Source of the DNA: JBOGZD01 sp050697155
Lineage (GTDB): Bacteria > Actinomycetota > Thermoleophilia > Solirubrobacterales > 70-9
DNA length: 11,358 nucleotides
NCBI GenBank assembly: GCA_050697155.1
Contig: JBOGZD010000092.1
Span: 1-11,358 of the forward strand
Direction of reading: 5' to 3'
Under the pieces are notes generated by a model that was not told the DNA's origin, ran no database searches, and saw only the letters and a program-made list of their open reading frames with translations. Shown in pieces: positions 1 to 6,023 of the stretch (position 1 is the stretch's first letter; every line of letters begins with the position of its first letter). A program made the position numbers and the translations under genes.

Positions 1-561
1 GATCGGCAGCTCGGCGATCTGATCGAGCGCCATCACCGGGTAGTCGAGCGCCGGCCCCTGCTTCGGGCGAACCTCGCGCAGGATCTTCTCGACCGGCCAC
101 GGCGGGTCGATGACGATGGTGGCGTAAGTGCCCTCGGGCGGCGGCGGCGGGGCGGCGAGCGAGCGGGTGCGAACGGCCTTGCGAAGCTCGTGCACCGACC
201 AGCCCTCGGCCTCGGCGCGGTCGAGCCGTTCCTCCTGGTCGGGGGGGTCGAGGGCGGCTACTTCGCGGTGGTGGGACCAGGACAGATTTGTGCGACGTCG
301 CACACTTTCAACTTCCTGAGCCACCCACCGGAAGCCGTTGAGCGTGTCGTAGTCGTAGCCCGTCGCCTCGATCGCCTGGGTGTACTTCTCGCCGTAGGCC
401 CGCTCGCCGAAGTTGAGCCAGTCGCCGATCCACCACTGGCAGGCGCGGCCGATTCGTCCGAGGGTCTCGCCCATTCGCTGCCAGTCCTCGAAACTGAGGT
501 CATCGGGCAGCTCAAGCGCCGTTTCGGTGACGCCGCGAAGGGTCAGGTCGGTTCCGGTCAT
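1..561 (-). CDS. MT-A70 family adenine methyltransferase with N-terminal extra domain (C-terminus off window)
   Basis: Reading leftward from an ATG at 561 the frame stays open for 187 codons to the window edge, so the 3' part is missing. Residues 145-187 show the MT-A70 signature: YATIVIDPPW, with the catalytic DPPW at 152-155, then YPVM and an IAELPI stretch at 174-187, the usual spacing for this fold. MT-A70 enzymes transfer methyl groups from S-adenosylmethionine to adenine N6; in phages the substrate is normally DNA, often protecting the genome from host restriction. Residues 40-130 form a separate Trp-rich domain (WWIGDWLNFGE, then LSWSHHREVAAL, then GWSVHELRKAV) that I believe recurs in actinobacterial phage and plasmid proteins but cannot name; a Pro run (139-142) links the two. 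The ATG overlaps the upstream stop as ATGA. Methyltransferase call firm, biological target unknown. Confidence 0.85.
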   Translation of the reverse strand, partial: MTGTDLTLRGVTETALELPDDLSFEDWQRMGETLGRIGRACQWWIGDWLNFGERAYGEKYTQAIEATGYDYDTLNGFRWVAQEVESVRRRTNLSWSHHREVAALDPPDQEERLDRAEAEGWSVHELRKAVRTRSLAAPPPPPEGTYATIVIDPPWPVEKILREVRPKQGPALDYPVMALDQIAELPI

Positions 562-620
562 GCCGCAACTCGCTTCATGATCCGCGGGCAGACGAACCCG
601 ATCGACTCGCCACGCCTCAC
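558..620 (-). CDS. 20-aa micro-ORF filling the gap between mIHF-like and methyltransferase genes
   Basis: A GTG at 620 overlaps the stop of the mIHF-like gene (GTGA), and its own TGA at 560-558 overlaps the methyltransferase start (ATGA). The predicted peptide is MRRGESIGFVCPRIMKRVAA: basic, with one Cys and no recognisable domain. The only support is the double overlap, which matches the junction style of the rest of this leftward chain and leaves no uncovered base. It may act as a short translated bridge that lets ribosomes reach the methyltransferase start rather than as a functional protein. I do not recognise a family. Confidence 0.4.
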   Translation of the reverse strand: MRRGESIGFVCPRIMKRVAA

Positions 621-964
621 GCCTCCTCCTCGGCCCGCTCGCCGCGAAGCCGGGCGGCCAGCACCGAGCGCTGGCGCAGGGTGAGGTCGCGGACTCGGCA
701 CTTGCTGCGTCTGACCCCAGCGCCGAGCGCCAGCCTTGCCGCCCGTGCGGGGCCCAGCCGCTGCGGGGCGGTAAGGAACCAGCCCAGGTCCATCCTCGCG
801 AGGCAGTCGGGGATGTCGTTCCGCTCCAGGGCCTCGGCGAGCATCGCCTGCCCCTCGGCCTTGGGGTACTCGCGGACCTCGCGCCGCCAGCGCGCGCCGG
901 CGAGTCGGATCTCGTTCGCGCGCTCGAGCGCGACCAGGTGCTGTGGCTTCGTGGTGGTGCTCAT
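617..964 (-). CDS. Actinobacterial integration host factor (mIHF)-like DNA-binding protein
   Basis: 115 residues from an ATG at 964 that overlaps the helicase-loader stop (ATGA). A longer frame upstream runs antisense-like through the loader gene and was discarded. The layout resembles mIHF: an N-terminal helix (VALERANEIRLAGARWRREV, 11-30), a middle segment (LAEALERND, then DCLARMDLGWFL, 42-64), and a C-terminal part aligned to the helix-two-turn-helix of mIHF: PQRLGPARAARLALGAGV (67-84) corresponds to PGVGKVRAQQIMERLGI, and RVRDLTLRQRSVL (90-102) to RRVRGLGANQRKALL. mIHF is a host nucleoid protein that bends DNA and assists phage integration (known for mycobacteriophage L5). A phage copy beside the replication genes could shape the origin or assist recombination; that is inference. 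The alignment was by eye from memory. Confidence 0.6.
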   Translation of the reverse strand: MSTTTKPQHLVALERANEIRLAGARWRREVREYPKAEGQAMLAEALERNDIPDCLARMDLGWFLTAPQRLGPARAARLALGAGVRRSKCRVRDLTLRQRSVLAARLRGERAEEEA

Positions 965-1707
965 TCGTTCTCCTGGGTAGTGGTTGGGATCCGCCGGTCG
1001 GGTCCGTCCATCTCGAACTGCGAGAAGGCGGCCAGCCTGCTCATCAACGACTCGCCGTAGAGCGGGCCGAGCTGGGAGGGGCGCCGGTTGGCGGTCACGA
1101 ACACCGCCGCCCCCTTGGTGATCCGCCCCTCGACCAGGGCGTAAAGCTGCTCGACCGCCCACTCGGTCGGCTTGACCTTGTCGAGGTCGTCGAGGACCAC
1201 GTCGGCCGCCGACTGGGCAAGCCGGGCGGTGGCCGCGGCGCCGCCGCCCTCAAAGTCGCGGGTCTTGGCGATATAGGCGGCGACCGAGACCCAGGAGACC
1301 GGGGTGCGCTGGAGTCGGCGCCAGCAGGCGGTGGCCGCAAGCCGGGTCTTTCCGGTGCCCACCGGGCCGTAGCAGAAGACCAGCTGGCGCGCCCCGAGCG
1401 CCCACTCAGACGCGGCCTGGACGGCCTGCCCGCGGCGCCCCTCGCGCTGCATCTCAGAGAACCCGAGGTCGCAAAGCTCGCCTGGGAGCCCCGAGCGCTG
1501 GATCCGATCTGAGAGCAGCCGGCGCGCGGCCTGCTCGCGCTCGGCGCGCTCTGCGTCGGCGGTGCAGGCGGGGCAGGTGACCCCGAGCGCCGCCAGCGCC
1601 CGCCCGAAGCGCCCCCCGATCGAGGTCGGGCCGACCTCGGCCGAGAGCCGAAGCTCGGCCCCGCAGCCCCTACAGCGGGTGCTGATCTCAGTTCTCGGGG
1701 CGGTCAT
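961..1707 (-). CDS. DnaC-like AAA+ replicative helicase loader with zinc finger
   Basis: 248 residues. The N-terminus carries two Cys pairs (C12/C15 and C45/C48) that could bind zinc. An AAA+ core follows: Walker A GPVGTGKT at 114-121, Walker B VVLDDLD at 170-176, a sensor-1-like VFVTANR at 202-208, and an arginine in SRLAAF (223-228) where loaders carry their arginine finger. DnaC/DnaI-type loaders place the ring helicase on ssDNA at the origin opened by the initiator. The gene directly follows the putative initiator, as in many phage replication modules. I chose the ATG at 1707, a 20-base overlap with the upstream gene; an in-frame TTG at 1740 would add a Pro-rich 11-residue extension. No clear ribosome binding site precedes 1707, so coupling is likely. 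Loader role inferred from size and context; an IstB-type ATPase is the close alternative. Confidence 0.85.
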   Translation of the reverse strand: MTAPRTEISTRCRGCGAELRLSAEVGPTSIGGRFGRALAALGVTCPACTADAERAEREQAARRLLSDRIQRSGLPGELCDLGFSEMQREGRRGQAVQAASEWALGARQLVFCYGPVGTGKTRLAATACWRRLQRTPVSWVSVAAYIAKTRDFEGGGAAATARLAQSAADVVLDDLDKVKPTEWAVEQLYALVEGRITKGAAVFVTANRRPSQLGPLYGESLMSRLAAFSQFEMDGPDRRIPTTTQENE

Positions 1708-2548
1708 AGGCCGAATAGGAATCGGTGCCGGTGGCGGCAAGCGGCTGGCGGCGAATCACGTCGGGCTCGCGATCGAGCCAGCGGCGGTAGGCCATCACCG
1801 GGTCCTTGAGTCCCCGCCGCGAGCCGTTGCCGTCGACGAAGTAGGCGGCGCAGTTGCGCGCCGCCGGCAGGTGGTCGCGGTGGGGGTAGTCGCGCAGCAC
1901 CCGGCTGACCGCAGCGGCGGTCGGTCGCTTGGCGCCGGAGTGGGCGGCGGCGAGCTCACAAAGCGCGGCGAGCACCGGGGCTAGGTAGGGGCGAAGCTCG
2001 GGGGGAAGCTTTGCCTCGCGCGCGACGGAACGGCTAGGACTCTTACCGTTCCTTTTCTCATCAGTGGTCTTACTATTAAATGAAGAGTGAAGAGTAGGAA
2101 GGTCGGCGACCATCGGGTGACCATCAAAGATTTCCCCTTCTGATGCGGGTTCAGGGAGGTATGAGGAAATCCACACATCATCTGCGTATCGTGAGCAAAA
2201 GGCGAGGCGCAGCTCATCATCGGTGCACTCAGAGACCGCCGCCGCGGCCGACTTCGCGGTCTGCTCGGTGCGCGGGCTCGCCCACTGGGCCTTGTCGACG
2301 ACCCAGATGTAGCCGCCGCGGTAGACCACCTTCCCCGCCGCCCCGAGCTCCTCCAAGGCCGTCTTGAGCCGCCGCTCGCTGAGCCCGGTCTCAAGCTCCA
2401 TGTGCGCCTCGGCGCAGCGAAAGAGGCCGGCGTAGTTGGAGTGATCGGTGAGGATCGCCCACAGCCACAGGTGCCGGGCGTCGGGGCCGAGCGCGAGCCA
2501 GTCGGGGTCGCGAAAGATCGCCGTGCGCACGTAGGTGATCCGGCTCAC
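1688..2548 (-). CDS. Phage replication initiator / replisome organiser with winged-helix N-terminus
   Basis: 286 residues from a GTG at 2548 overlapping the previous stop (GTGA). Residues 1-90 look like a winged-helix DNA-binding domain of phage initiators: a basic start (MSRITYVRTAIFRDPDWLAL), a Trp-rich helix, DHSNYAGLFRCAEAH, a recognition-helix candidate GLSERRLKTALEELGAAGKV, and a wing-like YRGGYIWVVD strand. The middle (about 116-170) is polar and encoded by the only AT-rich DNA of the window. The C-terminal part (about 175-260) is helical and could contact the helicase loader encoded next. It has the lambda O/DnaC-type arrangement: initiator, then loader. Expected role: binding the origin, possibly inside this gene, and recruiting the loader-helicase complex. 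The family is recognised by architecture and neighbours only. Confidence 0.7.
   Translation of the reverse strand: MSRITYVRTAIFRDPDWLALGPDARHLWLWAILTDHSNYAGLFRCAEAHMELETGLSERRLKTALEELGAAGKVVYRGGYIWVVDKAQWASPRTEQTAKSAAAAVSECTDDELRLAFCSRYADDVWISSYLPEPASEGEIFDGHPMVADLPTLHSSFNSKTTDEKRNGKSPSRSVAREAKLPPELRPYLAPVLAALCELAAAHSGAKRPTAAAVSRVLRDYPHRDHLPAARNCAAYFVDGNGSRRGLKDPVMAYRRWLDREPDVIRRQPLAATGTDSYSAYDRPEN
2027..2125. other. Putative replication origin: AT-rich, repeat-bearing segment inside the initiator gene
   Basis: In 2041-2100 only 22 of 60 bases are G or C, against a very GC-rich surround; it contains an AT run (tactattaaatga) suited to unwinding. Repeats cluster here: an inverted repeat ggaacgg (2027-2033) / ccgttcc (2046-2052); a perfect tandem gaagagt at 2082-2088 and 2089-2095, with an inverted actctt copy at 2039-2044; and a direct repeat gaccatc at 2108-2114 and 2119-2125, 11 bp apart (about one helical turn). 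Lambdoid origins lie inside the initiator gene in just this way. Origin function is inference. Confidence 0.45.
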
Positions 2549-2616
2549 CCGTGCTCCACCACCACGAGCCAGACCAGCATCGAGGCCACAAGCAGGGCGA
2601 TCAGCGCGAGGCTCAC
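2545..2616 (-). CDS. 23-aa single-helix membrane micropeptide
   Basis: A GTG at 2616 overlaps the stop of the preceding micro-gene (GTGA), and its TGA overlaps the initiator GTG (GTGA). The peptide is almost entirely hydrophobic: MSLALIALLVASMLVWLVVV followed by a short EHG tail, enough for one membrane-spanning helix. It has no soluble domain and no recognisable family. Support is the double 4-base overlap plus the membrane-like composition, which would be unlikely for a random frame in such GC-rich DNA. A role in membrane attachment or in modifying the host membrane is possible but not shown. An in-frame ATG at 2580 would leave only 11 residues. Confidence 0.5.
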   Translation of the reverse strand: MSLALIALLVASMLVWLVVVEHG

Positions 2617-2726
2617 GGGCGCCTCCCGAGCACTCGACGGACCCGAAGGCACCAGTCGACGGCGACCCAGAGCCCGCCCAGGCCGCTGAGAATGAGCAGG
2701 CCGAAGAACAGGATCTCCCAGATCAC
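2613..2726 (-). CDS. 37-aa single-helix membrane protein with basic tail
   Basis: A GTG at 2726 overlaps the stop of the 65-aa coiled-coil gene (GTGA); the end overlaps the next micro-gene the same way. Residues 2-24 are one hydrophobic segment (IWEILFFGLLILSGLGGLWV onward), followed by DWCLRVRRVLGRRP, a strongly basic end that by the positive-inside rule would face the cytoplasm. It is the second of three tiny membrane peptides between the recombination nuclease and the replication initiator. No family recognised. The helix plus basic anchor is a coherent protein design, so I consider it more likely real than the 23-aa neighbour. Confidence 0.55.
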   Translation of the reverse strand: MIWEILFFGLLILSGLGGLWVAVDWCLRVRRVLGRRP

Positions 2727-2920
2727 TCCGGCCCCCCGTCGCGGCCGAACTCGTACTCAAAATCGCGGATCGCCTCGGCCACCCGCAGGCGGCGGTCGAG
2801 CAGGTCGGCCAGCGCCGCGCGGTGGTTGACCGACGGCGTCACCCGAACCCGGTCGCGCGCCACGCGGATGCGCTGATCGAGCTCTGCCCGCCGCTTCGCC
2901 AGCCGCTCCGAGACGGTCAC
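2723..2920 (-). CDS. 65-aa charged helical protein, unknown function
   Basis: A GTG at 2920 overlaps the upstream stop (GTGA), and the gene ends in a GTGA overlap with the next. The product (starting MTVSERLAKRRAELDQRIRV) is highly charged with heptad-like spacing of hydrophobic residues, suggesting an all-helical or coiled-coil protein, with an acidic end (FEYEFGRDGGPE). Its 25-50 region (VTPSVNHRAALADLLDRRLR) is also helical. A longer version of the frame upstream of 2920 overlaps the nuclease gene and is discarded. It is the only soluble product among four micro-genes here; it could partner the small membrane peptides, but that is only proximity. Confidence 0.6.
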   Translation of the reverse strand: MTVSERLAKRRAELDQRIRVARDRVRVTPSVNHRAALADLLDRRLRVAEAIRDFEYEFGRDGGPE

Positions 2921-3000
2921 TCGAACACCTCGGGCTCGGTGAGCGCGAGCAGGCAGACCAGGACGACCACGCCAAGGGCTATCGCGGCCAGCGCGATCAC
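2917..3000 (-). CDS. 27-aa single-helix membrane micropeptide
   Basis: A GTG at 3000 overlaps the nuclease stop (GTGA), and the TGA overlaps the start of the 65-aa gene (GTGA). The peptide is a clean hydrophobic helix (MIALAAIALGVVVLVCLLAL) with a short acidic tail TEPEVFE. By charge the acidic end might face outside, or the peptide may sit with either orientation. No family recognised. Evidence is composition and junctions, as for the other two micro-membrane genes downstream. Confidence 0.5.
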   Translation of the reverse strand: MIALAAIALGVVVLVCLLALTEPEVFE

Positions 3001-3854
3001 CCCGACCGCGCCGCCTCTGAAGCGCGGCGGCGAAACAGGCCGCCACCCGGACACGACGACCAATACCCGCAGGAGCGCTCAGAGCACCACCAGGCGCCGT
3101 CGGGGGCGTAGTCCCAGTGGTCGGTCTCAGAGCGCCAGGCGATCTCTGAGGCGGCCCCGAGGATGCGCCCCAGGAAGTCGTCGAGCTGCTCGTCGGTGCG
3201 CTCGGTCGGAACCCGCTCGGCGTAGGGCTTTTGCACCCGCACCATCGCGTCGAAGGCAAACCCGCTCGCGGGCTCTGCCCCGGCCGAGTCGGCCTCGGCG
3301 CGGCGGGCGGCCAGGTACGCGGTCGCCTGCAGGTCCGCGTCTGCCTTCTCCTGCGACCAGCGCTGCTTGGTCAGCTTGCGGTCGATCACCGTGCCGTCGG
3401 CGACCTCGAGGTCGAGGTAGGCGACGAAGACGACCTCCCCGGACTCGCCCTCGATGTCTAGCTCGCCCTCGACGGTGAGCTCGGCCTTTCGCTCGACCGC
3501 GATCGGCTTCGGGGTCTCGGGGATCAGGGTGTTGTGGTAGACGCGAAGCGCCCCGGCGCCCGAGTCCTTAAGCGTCGCGGGCCTCTCGCCCTTCCAGTCG
3601 ACCTCCTCCTCCGCCGTCGCCTGGTCGAACTCGTCGGAGTAGACGTCGAGCACGTCGTCTGCGGAAAGCGGCGCGTCGGTCTCGATCCAGGTGTGGTCGC
3701 TAGCGGCCTCGGCCGCGCCCGCGGCCTTGCCGGCAACCATCGGCCCCGAGGGGGGCTCGTAGTGGCGCTCGACGTAGCGCCGGCGCCAGCGCTCGGGGCA
3801 CTGGCGCAGGGTGCGGATCGAGGACACCGAGAGGCTATCGACGGGCAGGCTCAT
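2997..3854 (-). CDS. Cas4/RecB-type PD-(D/E)XK nuclease with probable Fe-S cluster
   Basis: 285 residues from an ATG at 3854 overlapping the previous stop (ATGA). The N-terminus SVSSIRTLRQCPERWRRRYVE (9-29) is the usual opening of the PDDEXK_1/Cas4-like exonuclease family. The catalytic core is seen as AYLDLEVADGTVIDRKLTK (145-163), giving D148, D158 and K160 (the D...D-x-K pattern, with Arg where many relatives have Tyr or Leu), then LQATAYLAA (175-183), the QxxxY motif. Cys19 and the C-terminal trio C257, C262, C268 match the four-cysteine 4Fe-4S arrangement of Cas4/AddB nucleases. In phages these enzymes resect dsDNA ends; with the ERF annealing protein three genes upstream it would make a two-component recombination system. 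No CRISPR array or other cas gene is present, so an adaptation role is not suggested. Confidence 0.85.
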   Translation of the reverse strand: MSLPVDSLSVSSIRTLRQCPERWRRRYVERHYEPPSGPMVAGKAAGAAEAASDHTWIETDAPLSADDVLDVYSDEFDQATAEEEVDWKGERPATLKDSGAGALRVYHNTLIPETPKPIAVERKAELTVEGELDIEGESGEVVFVAYLDLEVADGTVIDRKLTKQRWSQEKADADLQATAYLAARRAEADSAGAEPASGFAFDAMVRVQKPYAERVPTERTDEQLDDFLGRILGAASEIAWRSETDHWDYAPDGAWWCSERSCGYWSSCPGGGLFRRRASEAARSG

Positions 3855-3973
3855 CGCTCGTCCGCGTCCCAGCCCTCATTCATCAGCTCGTAGGGATCGA
3901 CATCGGGCTCGATCACCGGCTCGTCGCGATCATCGGGCCACCAGTCGTCGGCGGGGCGCTTGGGGTCGTTCAC
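3851..3973 (-). CDS. 40-aa strongly acidic protein
   Basis: A GTG at 3973 overlaps the stop of the 96-aa gene (GTGA; a second in-frame GTG lies one codon upstream), and the TGA overlaps the nuclease ATG (ATGA). Fifteen of 40 residues are Asp or Glu and only four are basic; it begins MNDPKRPADDWWPDDRDEPV and has three Trp. There is no hydrophobic segment. Small acidic phage proteins can act as DNA mimics that block nucleases or restriction enzymes, and this one sits between the annealing protein and the nuclease; that role is a guess. No family recognised. Confidence 0.6.
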   Translation of the reverse strand: MNDPKRPADDWWPDDRDEPVIEPDVDPYELMNEGWDADER

Positions 3974-4260
3974 CACTTGACCGCCTCGCTGATCCCGTAG
4001 ACGTTGTCCAGCTCTTCGAGCCGCTCTTCGATCAGCCGACGCGCAGGCTCAATCGAGAGCTGGTCGATCGTTCCCAGCGCTTGAGCAGCCTGGCGGCCCG
4101 CCCGCAGGGTCAGGTCGTGACCCGTGCGCTTGCCGAGCATCCGGGCCGAAGAGCGGGCCTCCCCGATCGCCTGACTGGCCGTGTCTAGGTCGCTCAGGAG
4201 CTCTGCGAGATCCTCGCCGAGGACGACCGCAGCGGTTCGCTCGCGCTGATCGACGCTCAC
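3970..4260 (-). CDS. 96-aa helical protein of unknown function between ERF and nuclease
   Basis: A GTG at 4260 overlaps the ERF stop (GTGA), and the end overlaps the acidic micro-gene (GTGA). The product (MSVDQRERTAAVVLGEDLAE...) is rich in Ala, Glu, Leu and Arg and reads as several amphipathic helices, with no Cys, no membrane segment and no catalytic motif I recognise. Its place directly after the single-strand annealing protein suggests a recombination accessory protein, by context only. Confidence 0.65.
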   Translation of the reverse strand: MSVDQRERTAAVVLGEDLAELLSDLDTASQAIGEARSSARMLGKRTGHDLTLRAGRQAAQALGTIDQLSIEPARRLIEERLEELDNVYGISEAVKW

Positions 4261-4994
4261 ACCGACCCCCCCAGGTAGCGCGCGGCGATCTTCTGTGCGC
4301 GGTCGTGGTGCTTTCGGCGCCCGTCTGCGGCGTGATCGCGGATCTCATCGAGCATCGCCCCGGCGCCGGCGCCGTCCTCGCCCAAGACCTCGATCAGCTC
4401 CGAGGCCTGGGCGGCGGCCATGCGGTCGAGGTGGGCGGTGCCGGCGACCCACTGCAGGACCGCGGTTGTCTCATCGACGGTGAGCTCGGCCTTGCCGAAG
4501 AGCCCGTTGATGTAGCCGCGCTGCTTCGGACTCGCGGCCCGCTCGGTCTGCTGCGGCGCCTTGGCTCGCGCACGGGGGGCCTCGGCCGTTGCCTGCCCGC
4601 GCCCGGCGCTTGCGTTGCCGTCGTCGTCCTCCTGATCGGAGATGCCGAGCGCGGAGGCGAGCGCGTAGCGGCGCATGTAGGTGATCGCCGAGCCCTGGCC
4701 CTGGGGATCGTTCTTCGGCAGGAACAGCGGGGCGGCGTATTCGAGCCGCTCGCCGGACTCGTGCATGAGGATGGTCACCAGCGTTGGTTGGCCCTGTTCG
4801 TCTGAGGAGGGGAACTGCGCAAAGGCGAGCCCGTGCTTGTTGAGCACGGGCCTGACCTTCGCGATCAGGTTTCCCAGCGAGACGAACTTGCTCCGGTAGT
4901 GGGGGTTGGTCGCGTCGGGCTTTACCGCCGGCATCTCGATCTGCGCGGCGAGTAGCGCCTTGGTCAGAACACCGTTGCCCTTGGCCTCGCTCAT
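4257..4994 (-). CDS. erf: ERF family single-strand DNA annealing recombinase
   Basis: 245 residues from an ATG at 4994 overlapping the stop of the preceding gene (ATGA); the longer frame upstream lies over that gene and is discarded. Residues 8-125 carry the ERF signature: ALLAAQIEMPAV, NPHYRSKFVSLGNLIAKVRP (30-49), LNKHGLAFAQFP, HESGERLEYAAPLFLPKNDPQ (78-98), and GSAITYMRRYALASALGISD (101-120) followed by QEDDDGN. A polar linker (about 126-153) leads to a small helical C-terminal domain (SPKQRGYINGLF through SELIEVL). ERF proteins form rings on ssDNA and anneal complementary strands, serving recombination and genome circularisation. The Cas4-type nuclease downstream would supply the single strands. 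Confident in family. Confidence 0.95.
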   Translation of the reverse strand: MSEAKGNGVLTKALLAAQIEMPAVKPDATNPHYRSKFVSLGNLIAKVRPVLNKHGLAFAQFPSSDEQGQPTLVTILMHESGERLEYAAPLFLPKNDPQGQGSAITYMRRYALASALGISDQEDDDGNASAGRGQATAEAPRARAKAPQQTERAASPKQRGYINGLFGKAELTVDETTAVLQWVAGTAHLDRMAAAQASELIEVLGEDGAGAGAMLDEIRDHAADGRRKHHDRAQKIAARYLGGSV

Positions 4995-5269
4995 CTCTCC
5001 TCCTCGGTCGCCAACAGGAACTCCTGGGCGACGGCGACCGCCGCCCCCAGCTCGATCACGGCCTCCTCCTGGCGCTCTGACGCGCGCCGTGCGGCCTCGC
5101 GCAGCGCCGGGTCGTCGGGCCAGCGACTCCAGGTCGCACAGGCGAGCGAAAGCTCTTGCTCGGCGCGGGCGCTGTGGCGGCGCGCGCAGGCGAGGCGTCC
5201 CTGGGCGGCGAGCCACAGCCGCTCGTGGGTGTGCGGCCGTGCCGCCGCGATCGGCTGGCGCAGCTCCAC
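4991..5269 (-). CDS. 92-aa Ala/Arg-rich helical protein, unknown function
   Basis: A GTG at 5269 directly abuts the TAG of the preceding gene (TAG|GTG, no overlap), and the TGA overlaps the ERF ATG. The product (MELRQPIAAARPHTHERLWL...) contains ACARRHSARAEQELSLACATW and an acidic end (LLATEEER), and looks like three or four helices with no membrane segment or catalytic motif. I do not recognise it. A ribosome-coupling and helper role toward ERF is possible from position only. Confidence 0.6.
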   Translation of the reverse strand: MELRQPIAAARPHTHERLWLAAQGRLACARRHSARAEQELSLACATWSRWPDDPALREAARRASERQEEAVIELGAAVAVAQEFLLATEEER

Positions 5270-5476
5270 CTAGAGCTCCTCCCCGACCACCTGGAACATG
5301 CGGGCCTTCTTGTCGCGCCAGACCTCGACCAGGACCGAGTCCTCATAGAAGGTGGCCACGTAGCGGTCGGCGCCTGGCTGCTCGCGGCGGGCGACGGCGA
5401 GCGCGTTCTGCCGCCGCGCCTCGCGCCTGCCAGCGCTCTCGCGGACGGCGCGGCGGCGCTGGATCAGGACCGTCAC
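5270..5476 (-). CDS. 68-aa small basic protein, unknown function
   Basis: A GTG at 5476 overlaps the previous stop (GTGA). The first half is basic (MTVLIQRRRAVRESAGRREA, then RRQNALAVARREQ) and may bind nucleic acid. The second half reads as a short beta-rich unit (YVATFYEDSVLVEVW, then ARMFQVVGEEL). It has no known motif and ends in TAG one base before the next start, the only non-overlapping junction of this chain. Confidence 0.6.
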   Translation of the reverse strand: MTVLIQRRRAVRESAGRREARRQNALAVARREQPGADRYVATFYEDSVLVEVWRDKKARMFQVVGEEL

Positions 5477-5601
5477 GATGCCCTCCGCTGCTCGGCCGCG
5501 CGGCGGCGAAGGCGCTCGCGGCCCTCACAGCGCAGGCGCTCGGCGGGGGGCGTTGCCTCCCAGGCGGCGCGGCGCAAGAGCTCCAACAGCACCCGGATCA
5601 C
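5473..5601 (-). CDS. 42-aa basic helical micro-protein
   Basis: A GTG at 5601 overlaps the stop of the 141-aa gene (GTGA), and the TGA overlaps the next gene's GTG (GTGA). The product starts MIRVLLELLRRAAWEATPPA and ends with an Arg-rich helix (ERLRCEGRERLRRRAAEQRR). It could be an RNA- or DNA-binding peptide, but no family is recognised. A much longer frame through the same codons runs over the 141-aa gene and is a shadow. Confidence 0.5.
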   Translation of the reverse strand: MIRVLLELLRRAAWEATPPAERLRCEGRERLRRRAAEQRRAS

Positions 5602-6023
5602 TTGGCGATCTCCCGCAGCCGCGTGTCGATCTCGATCAGGACCGCGTACTTGCGCTTGCCGAGCTGGTGCTTTACCTCCGGCGAGAACACCTGCTCGCGC
5701 GGCACCCCGCGCAGCAGCCGCTCGACCAACAGCGCCGCCTCGACCATCGCCCACGGCTCTGCGCCGTCTGCGGCGCGCAGCGGCTCGCGTAGCGCGCGGG
5801 CGATGGACTTGGCGGCGAGCGCTCCCCGTCCGTTTACCTGGCGGGAGTGAAGGTCTTTGACCAGGCGGTCGGCAAAGCCGCAGATGCGCCGCTCTGCCTC
5901 GGCGCCGCGGCGGTGAAGCTCGACCAGCTCCGTGAGCAGCTCCTCCTGGCGCCCTGAGATCGCGCGGCGGTCCATCGCGGGGTCGAGCACGAAGCGGCGC
6001 AGGATGGCGCTGGTGACAGCCAT
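5598..6023 (-). CDS. 141-aa helical protein of unknown function
   Basis: The ATG at 6023 shares one base with the previous stop (TGATG). The product begins MAVTSAILRRFVLDPAMDRR, continues with ISGRQEELLTELVELHRRGA and RICGFADRLVKDLH, and ends KYAVLIEIDTRLREIAK. It is mainly alpha-helical, with no membrane helix and no catalytic motif seen. Position, third after the Cro-like gene, makes it an early leftward gene; phage genes here often alter host functions or regulate lysis versus lysogeny. Function not assignable. Confidence 0.65.
   Translation of the reverse strand: MAVTSAILRRFVLDPAMDRRAISGRQEELLTELVELHRRGAEAERRICGFADRLVKDLHSRQVNGRGALAAKSIARALREPLRAADGAEPWAMVEAALLVERLLRGVPREQVFSPEVKHQLGKRKYAVLIEIDTRLREIAK

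Noticed and set aside
2997..3854. Cas4-like gene as part of a CRISPR-Cas locus
   Set aside because: No repeat-spacer array, cas1/cas2 or effector is present; phage nucleases of this family next to ERF are recombination enzymes.
4906..5850. Long plus-strand frame rich in Arg, Pro and Ala
   Set aside because: Composition is typical of a GC-rich shadow frame, and it lies over several leftward genes with tight overlaps.
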